Of a stretch of 10,384 nt of DNA, positions 1-6,521 are shown one piece after another (within the stretch, counting starts at the first letter, position 1; the number at the start of each line of letters is the position of its first letter). Origin of the DNA: Candidatus Thorarchaeota archaeon (lineage in GTDB: Archaea > Asgardarchaeota > Thorarchaeia > Thorarchaeales > Thorarchaeaceae); contig JABCSP010000056.1 of the NCBI GenBank assembly GCA_018238825.1, positions 1 to 10,384 on the forward strand. Direction: 5' to 3'. A program made the translations under genes and the position numbers. The notes under the pieces are model-generated. The model had not been told where the DNA came from and made no database searches. It saw nothing but the letters and a program-made list of their open reading frames with translations.

Positions 1-1
1 C

Positions 2-106
2 CAGCTAACAGTTACTTTTTTGATGAACTCTTTTGTGTACATTGTTGTTCTATCAGTAGTCTTAACAATAGGATTTTGGGCATCATCGACCCTCAATAGG
101 ACGTGA
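2..106 (+). CDS. C-terminal end of an upstream membrane protein (partial)
   Basis: This is an open frame running in from the left edge and ending at TGA (104-106). It encodes about 34 residues with one strongly hydrophobic stretch (FVYIVVLSVVLTIGFWASS) followed by a short polar tail, as expected for the last transmembrane helix of a permease-like protein. The stop lies 7 nt before the start of the MFS gene and overlaps its putative ribosome binding site, the same arrangement seen before the dehydrogenase gene at 5357. The family cannot be identified from so short a tail. A minus-strand frame is also open here, so the call is tentative. Confidence 0.45.
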   Translation, partial: QLTVTFLMNSFVYIVVLSVVLTIGFWASSTLNRT

Positions 107-113
107 TTCCATT

Positions 114-1358
114 TTGGCAAAAGTTACCAAGGCATCATATGCAGTTCTCGCAGCTTGTACAATTTCGCATTTTATGAATCACATCTACACTGGTGCACTT
201 TCACCATTTCTTGTTGAGATACAGCTTGATCTGGGTATTAACTATACACAGATCGGGATTGCTACTAGTGCAGCAATTGTAGCAATGACCATTGCCCATC
301 TTCTTGTCGGTTATCTTGGCGACAAAGGTATGAGGGATATTTTCATCTCTATTAGCGTATTACTAGCTGCAGTTGCAATGTTCCTGACAAGTACTGCACA
401 GGGATTTGTGATGCTGACGATATACCAAGTCTTCCTTGGTCTTGGAGCTTCTGGATATCATCCTAGTTCATTCCCGGCACTAGCTGAAAAGTTTCCGAAT
501 GCTAGAGCAAAAGCAACAGGCATCCAAGCTATGGGTGGTTTGCTTGGAATGGCAGTAACACCTTTTGTTGGAGTAACCTTACTCATTGCAACGGGAACTT
601 GGCAATCCTCCCTGCAAGTACTTGCAATCGTAGGCGTTGTTTTGTTTGTACCAACTTATCTGCTCATGAAATATTCTCAGAGCGATAAAGCAAATGGGCT
701 TGACGATGACCTCATCCCAGAACCAGAAGAAGAAGTGCATATAGAACCAGAAGGTTGGACTCGCAATTATTGGTTTCTTGTTTTACTTGTAGGTCTACGT
801 GGAATGGCATTCAGGTGTACATCCCTACTGATGCCTCTATATCTCACTGTAACTTACCTTACCGGTGTAGTCACTGCAGGTTATCTAACTGCTGTAATGT
901 TAACAGCGGGACTTGTCGGTGAAGTTGTCTCGTCATACTATTCAGACAAATGGAATAGAAGAGTACCATTTCTCATCGCCTCTTCTGGAGTAGCAGCACC
1001 TGCCCTACTCCTCTTAAATTTCCAGCTCAGCTCGATGATGCTGGTGTTAGTTTTAATTGTCATCGGATTTTTCTTCTATCTAGGTGTACCGCCTAATGTT
1101 GCGTATCAAACAGAAGTATGTCCTCGTAATTCTACAGGGCTAGCCTTTGGAATTCTCTTTTCATTCGGAGCGATTCCAGGGGCTTTGTCACCTATCATCT
1201 TTGGAATCATTGCTGATAACTTTGGATTATCCTCATCAATACTCTTTCTAGTAATAACAACACTTCTAGCAACAGTTGTAGCCCTATTTCTGAAAGATAC
1301 TAATACTAAAGAAATTGACCCATCCAAAATAGTAATCGCAGATATGGAATTGGAGTGA
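114..1358 (+). CDS. Major facilitator superfamily (MFS) permease
   Basis: This is a 414-residue polytopic transporter of the cytoplasmic membrane, close to the usual 12-helix MFS length. Hydrophobic segments fall into two halves separated by an acidic cytosolic loop (about residues 187-217, with the run EPEEE). The MFS motif A between helices 2 and 3 is visible as GYLGDKGMRD (66-75). Helix 4 carries GLGASGYHPSSFPALAE, whose G-x-x-x-YHP pattern recalls the fosmidomycin-resistance-like branch of MFS exporters. That resemblance does not establish the substrate. The chosen start is TTG at 114, with GTGATT 5 nt upstream. The in-frame ATT at 111 is a less likely start, and TAG at 69 closes the frame upstream. 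It lies 53 nt before the PHP gene, on the same strand. MFS membership is firm; the cargo is unknown. Confidence 0.9.
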   Translation: MAKVTKASYAVLAACTISHFMNHIYTGALSPFLVEIQLDLGINYTQIGIATSAAIVAMTIAHLLVGYLGDKGMRDIFISISVLLAAVAMFLTSTAQGFVMLTIYQVFLGLGASGYHPSSFPALAEKFPNARAKATGIQAMGGLLGMAVTPFVGVTLLIATGTWQSSLQVLAIVGVVLFVPTYLLMKYSQSDKANGLDDDLIPEPEEEVHIEPEGWTRNYWFLVLLVGLRGMAFRCTSLLMPLYLTVTYLTGVVTAGYLTAVMLTAGLVGEVVSSYYSDKWNRRVPFLIASSGVAAPALLLLNFQLSSMMLVLVLIVIGFFFYLGVPPNVAYQTEVCPRNSTGLAFGILFSFGAIPGALSPIIFGIIADNFGLSSSILFLVITTLLATVVALFLKDTNTKEIDPSKIVIADMELE

Positions 1359-1411
1359 ACGTTTCTTTATCCATAGGTAACCTGAAATTTGCAAAGTGTA
1401 TGTGAAGAACA

Positions 1412-2257
1412 ATGTTCGATTACCACGTCCATCCAAACTACTCGATTGATGCAGAAGGAAGCATTGAGGAATTCTGTGAAATCGCACTTGAGAAAGGTTT
1501 GGAAGAGATAGCATTTACCACTCATCTTGATACGGATAATGCAGGGGATGATTGTTATGTCAATGTCAAAGGGAAGAGAGTGGATACTCGTTCAAGTATC
1601 TGGTTAGAAGACTACGAAGCAAGCATAAAATCTGCAGATGATGAATACAAGGAGAGAGGACTTAGAGTACGACTTGGTGTGGAAGTGGACTATATTCAGG
1701 ATATTGATGGATCATTACCTGAGCGTTTCTACTCCACTGATTTTGATATCATACTGGGCTCGGTACACCTCATCGACCATATAGCAATATCAGCAAAAGG
1801 TAGAGCTGAGAAGGCCTTCAAGAATTACTCAATGGAAGAGCTTGGGGAAAAATATTACACCCATATTATGGAGGCGGTCGAATCAGACCTCTTCGATATA
1901 CTGGCTCACATTGATCTCTATAGAAGATATGGCCAGACCTTCTATGGTGACGGTATAAGAGAAATTTGGAAACCCCACATTGCAGACCTTGCAAACGCAA
2001 TGAAACGACATAATATGGGTTTTGAGGTGAACACCTCTCCTCTGAGAAAAGGGCAGACTCAACCTATGCCTGATGTTAACATTATCAATGCACTCAAAGA
2101 TAGAGGAGTGTCTATTGTCACGACAGGGTCAGATGCTCATTGTCCACAGGATGTTGGTGCTGACATCAATGGGGCTATTCAATTATTGAGAGATTCTGGA
2201 TTTTCCAACATCTCACAATTTGAAAAGAGAACTGCTCATAAACAAGCTATTCTGTAA
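1412..2257 (+). CDS. PHP-domain phosphoesterase, histidinol-phosphatase (HisJ/HisK) type
   Basis: This 281-residue soluble protein has all the PHP metal-binding motifs in order: HVH (His5, His7), TTHLD (His38, Asp40), GVEVDY (Glu91), GSVHLI (His119), LAHIDLYRRYG (His166) and GSDAHCPQDVG (Asp241, His243). These ligands normally hold a trinuclear metal centre that hydrolyses phosphate monoesters. Length and motif spacing match HisJ/HisK-type histidinol-phosphatases, which convert L-histidinol phosphate to L-histidinol. The motif FEVNTSPLRKG (204-214) also fits that family. No other histidine gene is nearby, so the substrate could be another small phosphate ester. The start ATG at 1412 places the first His-x-His at residues 5-7, as is usual. 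GTGAAG lies just upstream as a possible ribosome binding site. The catalytic fold is certain; the histidinol-phosphate assignment is inference. Confidence 0.85.
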   Translation: MFDYHVHPNYSIDAEGSIEEFCEIALEKGLEEIAFTTHLDTDNAGDDCYVNVKGKRVDTRSSIWLEDYEASIKSADDEYKERGLRVRLGVEVDYIQDIDGSLPERFYSTDFDIILGSVHLIDHIAISAKGRAEKAFKNYSMEELGEKYYTHIMEAVESDLFDILAHIDLYRRYGQTFYGDGIREIWKPHIADLANAMKRHNMGFEVNTSPLRKGQTQPMPDVNIINALKDRGVSIVTTGSDAHCPQDVGADINGAIQLLRDSGFSNISQFEKRTAHKQAIL

Positions 2258-2307
2258 TGACCTAAATTTTACAAAACAGAATTATACTGGTATACTAGTG
2301 AATTCAT

Positions 2308-2314
2308 GGTGATT
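2308..2314 (+). promoter_or_regulatory. Ribosome binding site GGTGATT
   Basis: GGTGATT ends 2 nt before the ATG at 2317. It matches the 3' half of GGAGGTGATC, the complement of the archaeal 16S rRNA tail, rather than the usual GGAGG core. Shifting the pairing register explains the short spacing. The same element with the same spacing precedes the dehydrogenase gene at 5357. Confidence 0.6.
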
Positions 2315-2316
2315 CA

Positions 2317-2739
2317 ATGAGAAATAAAATTCCATTCATATTATGTTTAATTGGCGGTGCACTCATGATTTATGCAGGTGTGGTCGGCAGTATCGGATTC
2401 TGGGATAATCTGATCAGCTATGCCGCAACTATTGCGCCTGGGTATGAGGATATCATGCTCTGGATACTTGTTATTCTACAGAATGTTGCAAGCTTTGGAG
2501 GAATCGCAGTAATTGTTGGTGGATATCTAATTACGACCAATCGTGTTGGAACTGGAAAGTTCATCATTGGTATTTCTGCAGGAATGGGAATATTCGGTTT
2601 AATCATGCTTGTCTACAATATGTATATGGCAATGGGCATGGCAGCATTCTCTGAGATATATAACCTGATATCAACTACTGCTGCAATCCTAGGTCCAGTC
2701 CTGACAATTATAGCAAGAACCTTGACAAGGAAGCCCTGA
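2317..2739 (+). CDS. Small four-helix membrane protein, unknown function
   Basis: I do not recognise this 140-residue protein. It has four hydrophobic segments, about residues 7-29, 47-71, 80-103 and 116-136, with short loops and basic ends (MRNK at the N-terminus, RTLTRKP at the C-terminus) that suggest both ends face the cytoplasm. Glycine and methionine are frequent in the helices. There are no cysteine pairs, charged residues in mid-membrane or other catalytic-looking motifs. The ATG is preceded by a clear GGTGATT ribosome binding site (2308-2314), which supports both the start and the reality of the gene. It is followed 55 nt downstream by a TPR gene on the same strand. The pairing with membrane-anchored and soluble TPR proteins could mean a shared complex, but that is only positional. 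Confidence 0.75.
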   Translation: MRNKIPFILCLIGGALMIYAGVVGSIGFWDNLISYAATIAPGYEDIMLWILVILQNVASFGGIAVIVGGYLITTNRVGTGKFIIGISAGMGIFGLIMLVYNMYMAMGMAAFSEIYNLISTTAAILGPVLTIIARTLTRKP

Positions 2740-2794
2740 ATCAGTCATTGAGTAATGCTTATTCGGGATTTCGTGTGATGACAACCTGGTAACA

Positions 2795-3427
2795 GTGACA
2801 AATACGAATAACGCTGCAATCGAAAAAGCAGTAAGTTTCATTGAGGAAGATCTCTTCAACGAGGCAATTGAAGAGCTCCGTTCCTTTTTACAGAGTAGTC
2901 CTGAGTCAATAGAAGGATGGTACAATCTAGGATACGCTCTTACAGAAACCAACGAACTAGAAGAGGCAGTCAAAGCATACGATGAAGCATTAGCTATTGA
3001 CAACAGCATTTTCGAGATCTGGTTTAACAAAGGTAGTGTCCTCTATGAGGACAAGGATTTCGAAAAAGCAAAGGAATGCTATGAAAAAGCCATTGAATTA
3101 GATCCAGATGATGCAGAGGCCTGGAATAATCTTGGAAACTGCTTCTCAAGACTTGCAGAGGGACCACAAGCAATCGAGTCTTATACACGTGCTGTAGCCC
3201 TCAAGCCAGACTATGCTGAGGCATTCTACAACAAGGCAAACGCGCATTTCATTGAAGAGCAAGATGAGAGAGCTATTGCATACGCAGAAGTTGCTTTACA
3301 ACTGAATCCGGATCTCAATAATCGCGTTAGTCAATGGATAGGTGTATCAAGAGATAGGTTAGCCTCCAAGAAGGATGAAGAAGCACACCTAAAGAGAATC
3401 CGTGGGAAATCCAAGAAAGACGATTGA
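2795..3427 (+). CDS. Soluble tetratricopeptide repeat (TPR) protein
   Basis: This 210-residue protein is built almost wholly of 34-residue TPR units. Clear repeats are at about 39-72 (WYNLGYAL, ending ALAIDN), 73-106 (IWFNKGSVLY, ending AIELDP), 107-140 (AWNNLGNCFS, ending AVALKP) and 141-174 (AFYNKANAHF, ending ALQLNP). A degenerate unit lies at about 7-36. The C-terminal 35 residues are highly charged and end in RIRGKSKKDD, a likely flexible tail. There is no signal peptide or membrane segment, so it should be cytosolic. TPR arrays are protein-interaction scaffolds; no enzymatic function is implied. The start is GTG at 2795; no in-frame ATG fits better. It is followed 43 nt later by a second TPR protein that is membrane-anchored, which suggests the two may act together. 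Confidence 0.88.
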   Translation: MTNTNNAAIEKAVSFIEEDLFNEAIEELRSFLQSSPESIEGWYNLGYALTETNELEEAVKAYDEALAIDNSIFEIWFNKGSVLYEDKDFEKAKECYEKAIELDPDDAEAWNNLGNCFSRLAEGPQAIESYTRAVALKPDYAEAFYNKANAHFIEEQDERAIAYAEVALQLNPDLNNRVSQWIGVSRDRLASKKDEEAHLKRIRGKSKKDD

Positions 3428-3470
3428 TTGATTCATCAGACCTAAAAGGAACTAATGTACCTGCGACAAT

Positions 3471-4031
3471 ATGATGCCAGGAATAGTTCCTCCAGATGAT
3501 ACAGGCGAGGGCATTAACATTCGACCAAAATATATCGGGATAGCAGCTATTGCAATCGTGTTTGGTGGAATCATCATAGCTTGGTTAAGTGCTATAGGAA
3601 TCCTCCCTTTTGATGGCCCAATGGTCTTGGGAGTCACCATTCTTGCAGCAACCGTGCTTGTTTGCTGTGCATCAGCTATCATGTTAGGGTCAGTAGCCTC
3701 TAAAATGCCACAGTATGGAGAAATGGAAATTAGATTTGACGAGGGAATGGAGCACTATAAAAATGAAGATTGGGAGAATGCACTTCTAATCTTCACAGAA
3801 CTGGCTGGACCAAAATTGAATCATAAAAGAGCTCTGTATTATTCTGCACGGTGTTACGAGAAGATGAATGATTGGGAAAGTGTCAAGAAATTCTGTAATG
3901 CATATCTGATTCTAAAACCAAAGGACAGAGAAGTATGGGAGATGCTTGCTGACGCTCATAAGAAACTCTTCGAATATGGAGAGGCTGAAGATGCACTAGA
4001 AAGAGCATCAAAACTCCCCGAAGAAAAATAG
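3471..4031 (+). CDS. Membrane-anchored TPR-like protein
   Basis: This is a 186-residue protein with two parts. The N-terminal part has two transmembrane helices, about residues 21-43 and 51-77, joined by a short turn (ILPFDGP). The C-terminal part, about 86-180, is helical and TPR-like: repeats include HYKNEDWENALLIFTEL, ALYYSARCYEKMNDW and VWEMLADAHKKLFEYGEAED, each with the W/Y, A and G spacing of TPR helices. With both termini on the same side, the repeat domain most likely sits in the cytosol at the membrane. ATG codons stand at 3471 and 3474, and either could start the protein. Its stop is only 11 nt from the stop of the convergent FAH gene. The binding partner is unknown; the soluble TPR protein upstream is a candidate. 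Confidence 0.82.
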   Translation: MMPGIVPPDDTGEGINIRPKYIGIAAIAIVFGGIIIAWLSAIGILPFDGPMVLGVTILAATVLVCCASAIMLGSVASKMPQYGEMEIRFDEGMEHYKNEDWENALLIFTELAGPKLNHKRALYYSARCYEKMNDWESVKKFCNAYLILKPKDREVWEMLADAHKKLFEYGEAEDALERASKLPEEK

Positions 4032-4042
4032 ATTCGAGATAC

Positions 4043-4954
4043 CTACTTCGGTTTTACAACTGAGTTGCGAAGATAGCCGATTTTCTCGATATATTGTTCA
4101 ATCGTATCACCAGCTTTGAGGAACTCCGGTGGATCACGAACAAATCCCACACCAGATGGTGTTCCTGTGGCAATCACATCACCAGGTTCCAAAGTGAAGG
4201 CTTTGGAAAGGTGAGCCATAATCTGAGGTACGTTGAACATCATATTGGAAGTGGAGGAATCTTGTTTCACTTCACCATTGATCTTGGTTTGTATTTTCAG
4301 TCCCTGAGCATCTCCAAGCTCGTCTTGTGTAACAATGCAGGGACCCATGGGACAAAAGCTATCAAGTGACTTACCTCGTATCCATTGCCCATCTCCACGT
4401 TGTAGGTCTCTTGCGGTTACATCATTGACTATTGTATATCCTGCGATATATTCCAAGGCTTTGCTTTCACTTACATCCTTACACGTCTTGCCAATCACAA
4501 TTGCCAATTCTACTTCCCAATCAATCTTGTCAGAAATCTTTGGCATTGGAATTGAATCATTAGGACCAATGACACAGGAAGGAAACTTGGCGAATATTAT
4601 AGGAAACGCGGGTGTTTCAGAACCTGTTTCTTTGATGTGTTCCAAGTAGTTCTTCCCCAAAGCGATAATCTTACCAGGACGCGTCACAGGCGCCTCAAGA
4701 ATAACTGAATCGAGGGGATAAGCCATCATCCGTTCATCGAGAGGAGTTTGCTCGTATCGAGTTACAATTTGGCGTACTACCTCAATACCTGATTCCCACT
4801 GCAATAAATCCATCATTGTCGTAGGGAAACTTTGACCACGAACATGGTATTTGCGACCAAAGTAAGATGCTGCATCGGGTATATCGAGAATCCCTGAATC
4901 TATCTCAACACCAATTGACGGAACACCCATCCTAGAGTATGTGACCAATCGCAT
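4043..4954 (-). CDS. Fumarylacetoacetate hydrolase (FAH) family enzyme
   Basis: This 303-residue protein has the two-part FAH layout: a variable N-terminal domain (about 1-85) and a catalytic domain (about 90-303). Divalent-metal ligands are visible as Glu147 and Glu149 in DWEVELAIVIGK and Asp178 in GYTIVNDVTARD. Further family motifs are KIIALGKNYLEHIKETG, GKSLDSFCPMGP, LEPGDVIATGTPSGVGF and GDTIEQYIEKIG. The family includes fumarylpyruvate hydrolases, acylpyruvases/oxaloacetate decarboxylases (FAHD1-like) and 2-hydroxyhepta-2,4-diene-1,7-dioate isomerases. Sequence alone does not separate these activities, though the short form resembles the single-domain hydrolase/decarboxylase group more than true FAH. 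The gene runs divergently from the hydro-lyase/dehydrogenase operon, about 65 nt away, and the shared upstream region may co-regulate them. The ATG at 4954 has GTGAC immediately upstream. Confidence 0.9.
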   Translation of the reverse strand: MRLVTYSRMGVPSIGVEIDSGILDIPDAASYFGRKYHVRGQSFPTTMMDLLQWESGIEVVRQIVTRYEQTPLDERMMAYPLDSVILEAPVTRPGKIIALGKNYLEHIKETGSETPAFPIIFAKFPSCVIGPNDSIPMPKISDKIDWEVELAIVIGKTCKDVSESKALEYIAGYTIVNDVTARDLQRGDGQWIRGKSLDSFCPMGPCIVTQDELGDAQGLKIQTKINGEVKQDSSTSNMMFNVPQIMAHLSKAFTLEPGDVIATGTPSGVGFVRDPPEFLKAGDTIEQYIEKIGYLRNSVVKPK

Positions 4955-5018
4955 GTCACTTAATGCCCAACCAACTCATTTATTCGTACTGGTGTTAAAC
5001 TCCCGTTGGTGTTTGGCA

Positions 5019-5348
5019 ATGACTGGTGAAAAATCTCTAGATGGACTACCGGAACATGTGTATGTTGCTTTGGGTCGACGAGGAATGGAACCCATACCGC
5101 TACTAGAGTGTACGTATGAATGTGATGGAAAGGAATTACGCCTTCTTGAGATGACTCAAAACAAAGAGGCCCCATCTGAAAAAGGAGTTGACGAGATCAC
5201 GGAAGACTGGTTAGTTGAGTGTACAAAATGCAATAGACCATTCACTATTCGGTGCATTGTTCGATATGCGCATGGAGAAAGGATAGATACAAGAGTGGAC
5301 ATTCTTGATGATACAGGGAACAATCTTGGTTGGATAGGAAGCTACTAG
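5019..5348 (+). CDS. Small cysteine-containing protein, possible zinc-binding, unknown function
   Basis: This is a 109-residue protein when started at ATG 5019. A longer frame reaches GTG 4941, but that would overlap the start of the divergent FAH gene and add a poorly structured 26-residue leader, so I prefer 5019. The protein has five cysteines: Cys31 and Cys35 (ECTYEC) and Cys68, Cys71 and Cys79 (ECTKCNRPFTIRC). The C-x-x-C pair followed by a further Cys suggests a small metal-binding knuckle, but a full zinc ribbon cannot be shown. The end is glycine-rich (DDTGNNLGWIGSY). There is no membrane segment. It is probably the first gene of the operon with the dehydrogenase: its stop (5346-5348) overlaps that gene's ribosome binding site. 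The role is unknown; an accessory or regulatory protein for the operon is only a guess. Confidence 0.7.
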   Translation: MTGEKSLDGLPEHVYVALGRRGMEPIPLLECTYECDGKELRLLEMTQNKEAPSEKGVDEITEDWLVECTKCNRPFTIRCIVRYAHGERIDTRVDILDDTGNNLGWIGSY

Positions 5349-5354
5349 GTGATT
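5347..5354 (+). promoter_or_regulatory. Ribosome binding site AGGTGATT overlapping the upstream stop
   Basis: AGGTGATT lies 2 nt before the ATG at 5357 and overlaps the TAG stop of the preceding small gene. It is complementary to the archaeal 16S rRNA 3' tail. The overlap ties the two genes together, suggesting coupled translation, and fixes the dehydrogenase start. Confidence 0.65.
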
Positions 5355-5356
5355 GA

Positions 5357-6514
5357 ATGACTAGGACCTACAAAATCTCCGTTCTACCTGGTGACGGCAT
5401 TGGTCGTGAGGTGGTGCCGGAAGCTGTAAGAGTACTTGATGAAGTACAGAAGCAAGTAGGTGGTTTCCAAACAGAATTGCATGATTTCGAATGTGGTGGA
5501 GAATACTATCTCCGTGAAGGCAGGGAATGGTCAATTGAGGCAGAAGACTTCACAAAGAATGAAGCTGATGCAATACTTCTTGGCGCAATCGGAGCAAATG
5601 ATGATCAAGGAAAAAGCGTCAGACTACCAAATGGTCATCTTGCTGGATATAGTGTTGTGATCGGACTAAGAATAGAGCTTGAGCTGTATGCCAATGTACG
5701 CCCTGTGAATCTCCTTGATGGTGTGTGGTCGCCAATTAAGGAAAAGACTCCCGATGATATCAATATGATAATAATAAGAGAAAATACTGAAGGGCTCTAT
5801 GCTCAAACTAACGATAATTCAGAGGGCGAGAATTCTTCGGAAATTGTAATCGATAGAAGGGTCATAACTCGAAAAGGGTCGGAAAGAGTAGCACGATTTG
5901 CATATGAACTTGCTAAACTCAGTTCAGGTGCACCTATCGATGGTAAACAAAGGGTCACATGTGTAGATAAAAGCAATCTACTTGCAGGCTGTCAATTGTT
6001 TAGAAAATCATTCAATAAAGTTGGAGAAGATTTCCCTGATGTTGAGAGGGACTATGCGTATGTTGATGCATGGACCCAATGGGTCATCAGAAAACCGGAA
6101 TATTACAATCTTGTAGTTGCACCAAATGCATTTGGTGACATAATAACCGACCTAGGTGCAGCCATACAGGGTGGTCTCGGGATCGCACCAGCAGGAAGTA
6201 TTGGTAACAACCATGGTGTATTCGAACCTGTTCATGGATCTGCACCAAAATATTACGGCCTGAATGTTACTAACCCTATGGCAGCGATTCTTGCTATGGG
6301 AATGATGCTCGATTGGTTAAGCACCAAACATGAAGATAAGAAGATCAAACTTGCAGCTGATTTAGTGCAGGAATCAGTTGCATTAGTTTTAAAGAATGGA
6401 AAAATCAGGACAAGAGACCTATGTCTAGGTCAATGGAGTGATATCAAACCGAGCTCCACAGTTGATGTGACAACGGCAATCATCAGTAAGATGAAAGAAG
6501 TAAACTCAGGATAG
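5357..6514 (+). CDS. Isocitrate/isopropylmalate-type dehydrogenase (beta-decarboxylating), substrate uncertain
   Basis: This 385-residue soluble enzyme of the isocitrate/3-isopropylmalate/homoisocitrate/tartrate dehydrogenase family would oxidise a 2-hydroxy acid with loss of the beta-carboxylate. Visible motifs are VLPGDGIGREVVPEA (9-23), substrate arginines Arg105 (LRIELELY), Arg115 (NVRPV) and Arg141 (RENTEGLY, with catalytic Tyr148), Lys205 (VDKSN), and metal aspartates Asp237, Asp261 and Asp265 (AFGDIITDLGAA). The cofactor loop reads HGSAPKYYGLNVTNP (293-307). Its Lys298-Tyr299 match the NADP-selecting Lys344-Tyr345 of E. coli isocitrate dehydrogenase, where NAD-linked isopropylmalate enzymes usually have Asp. 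In the substrate loop (98-105), hydrophobic Val101-Ile102 occupy the place of the isopropylmalate dehydrogenase leucines. Ser99 keeps the isocitrate position, but Asn115 of isocitrate dehydrogenase is lost. It is followed 7 nt later by the hydro-lyase large subunit. The family is certain; LeuB, homoisocitrate or another 2-hydroxy acid remain possible. Confidence 0.88.
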   Translation: MTRTYKISVLPGDGIGREVVPEAVRVLDEVQKQVGGFQTELHDFECGGEYYLREGREWSIEAEDFTKNEADAILLGAIGANDDQGKSVRLPNGHLAGYSVVIGLRIELELYANVRPVNLLDGVWSPIKEKTPDDINMIIIRENTEGLYAQTNDNSEGENSSEIVIDRRVITRKGSERVARFAYELAKLSSGAPIDGKQRVTCVDKSNLLAGCQLFRKSFNKVGEDFPDVERDYAYVDAWTQWVIRKPEYYNLVVAPNAFGDIITDLGAAIQGGLGIAPAGSIGNNHGVFEPVHGSAPKYYGLNVTNPMAAILAMGMMLDWLSTKHEDKKIKLAADLVQESVALVLKNGKIRTRDLCLGQWSDIKPSSTVDVTTAIISKMKEVNSG

Positions 6515-6521
6515 TGAGGGG

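Noticed and set aside
1..108. Minus-strand open frame at the left edge
   Set aside because: It is open but polar and unremarkable; the plus-strand frame gives a clear hydrophobic helix and ends neatly before the MFS start.
2261..2300. AT-rich stretch resembling a TATA promoter before the small membrane protein gene
   Set aside because: The sequence is AT-rich but has no convincing BRE/TATA pair; it cannot be separated from background by eye.
4094..4649. Two plus-strand open frames within the FAH gene region
   Set aside because: They are antisense to a gene with intact FAH motifs, and their translations are low-quality with no family features.
4941..5018. Upstream GTG start for the small Cys protein
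   Set aside because: It would overlap the first codons of the divergent FAH gene and leave no room for promoters; ATG 5019 is a better start.
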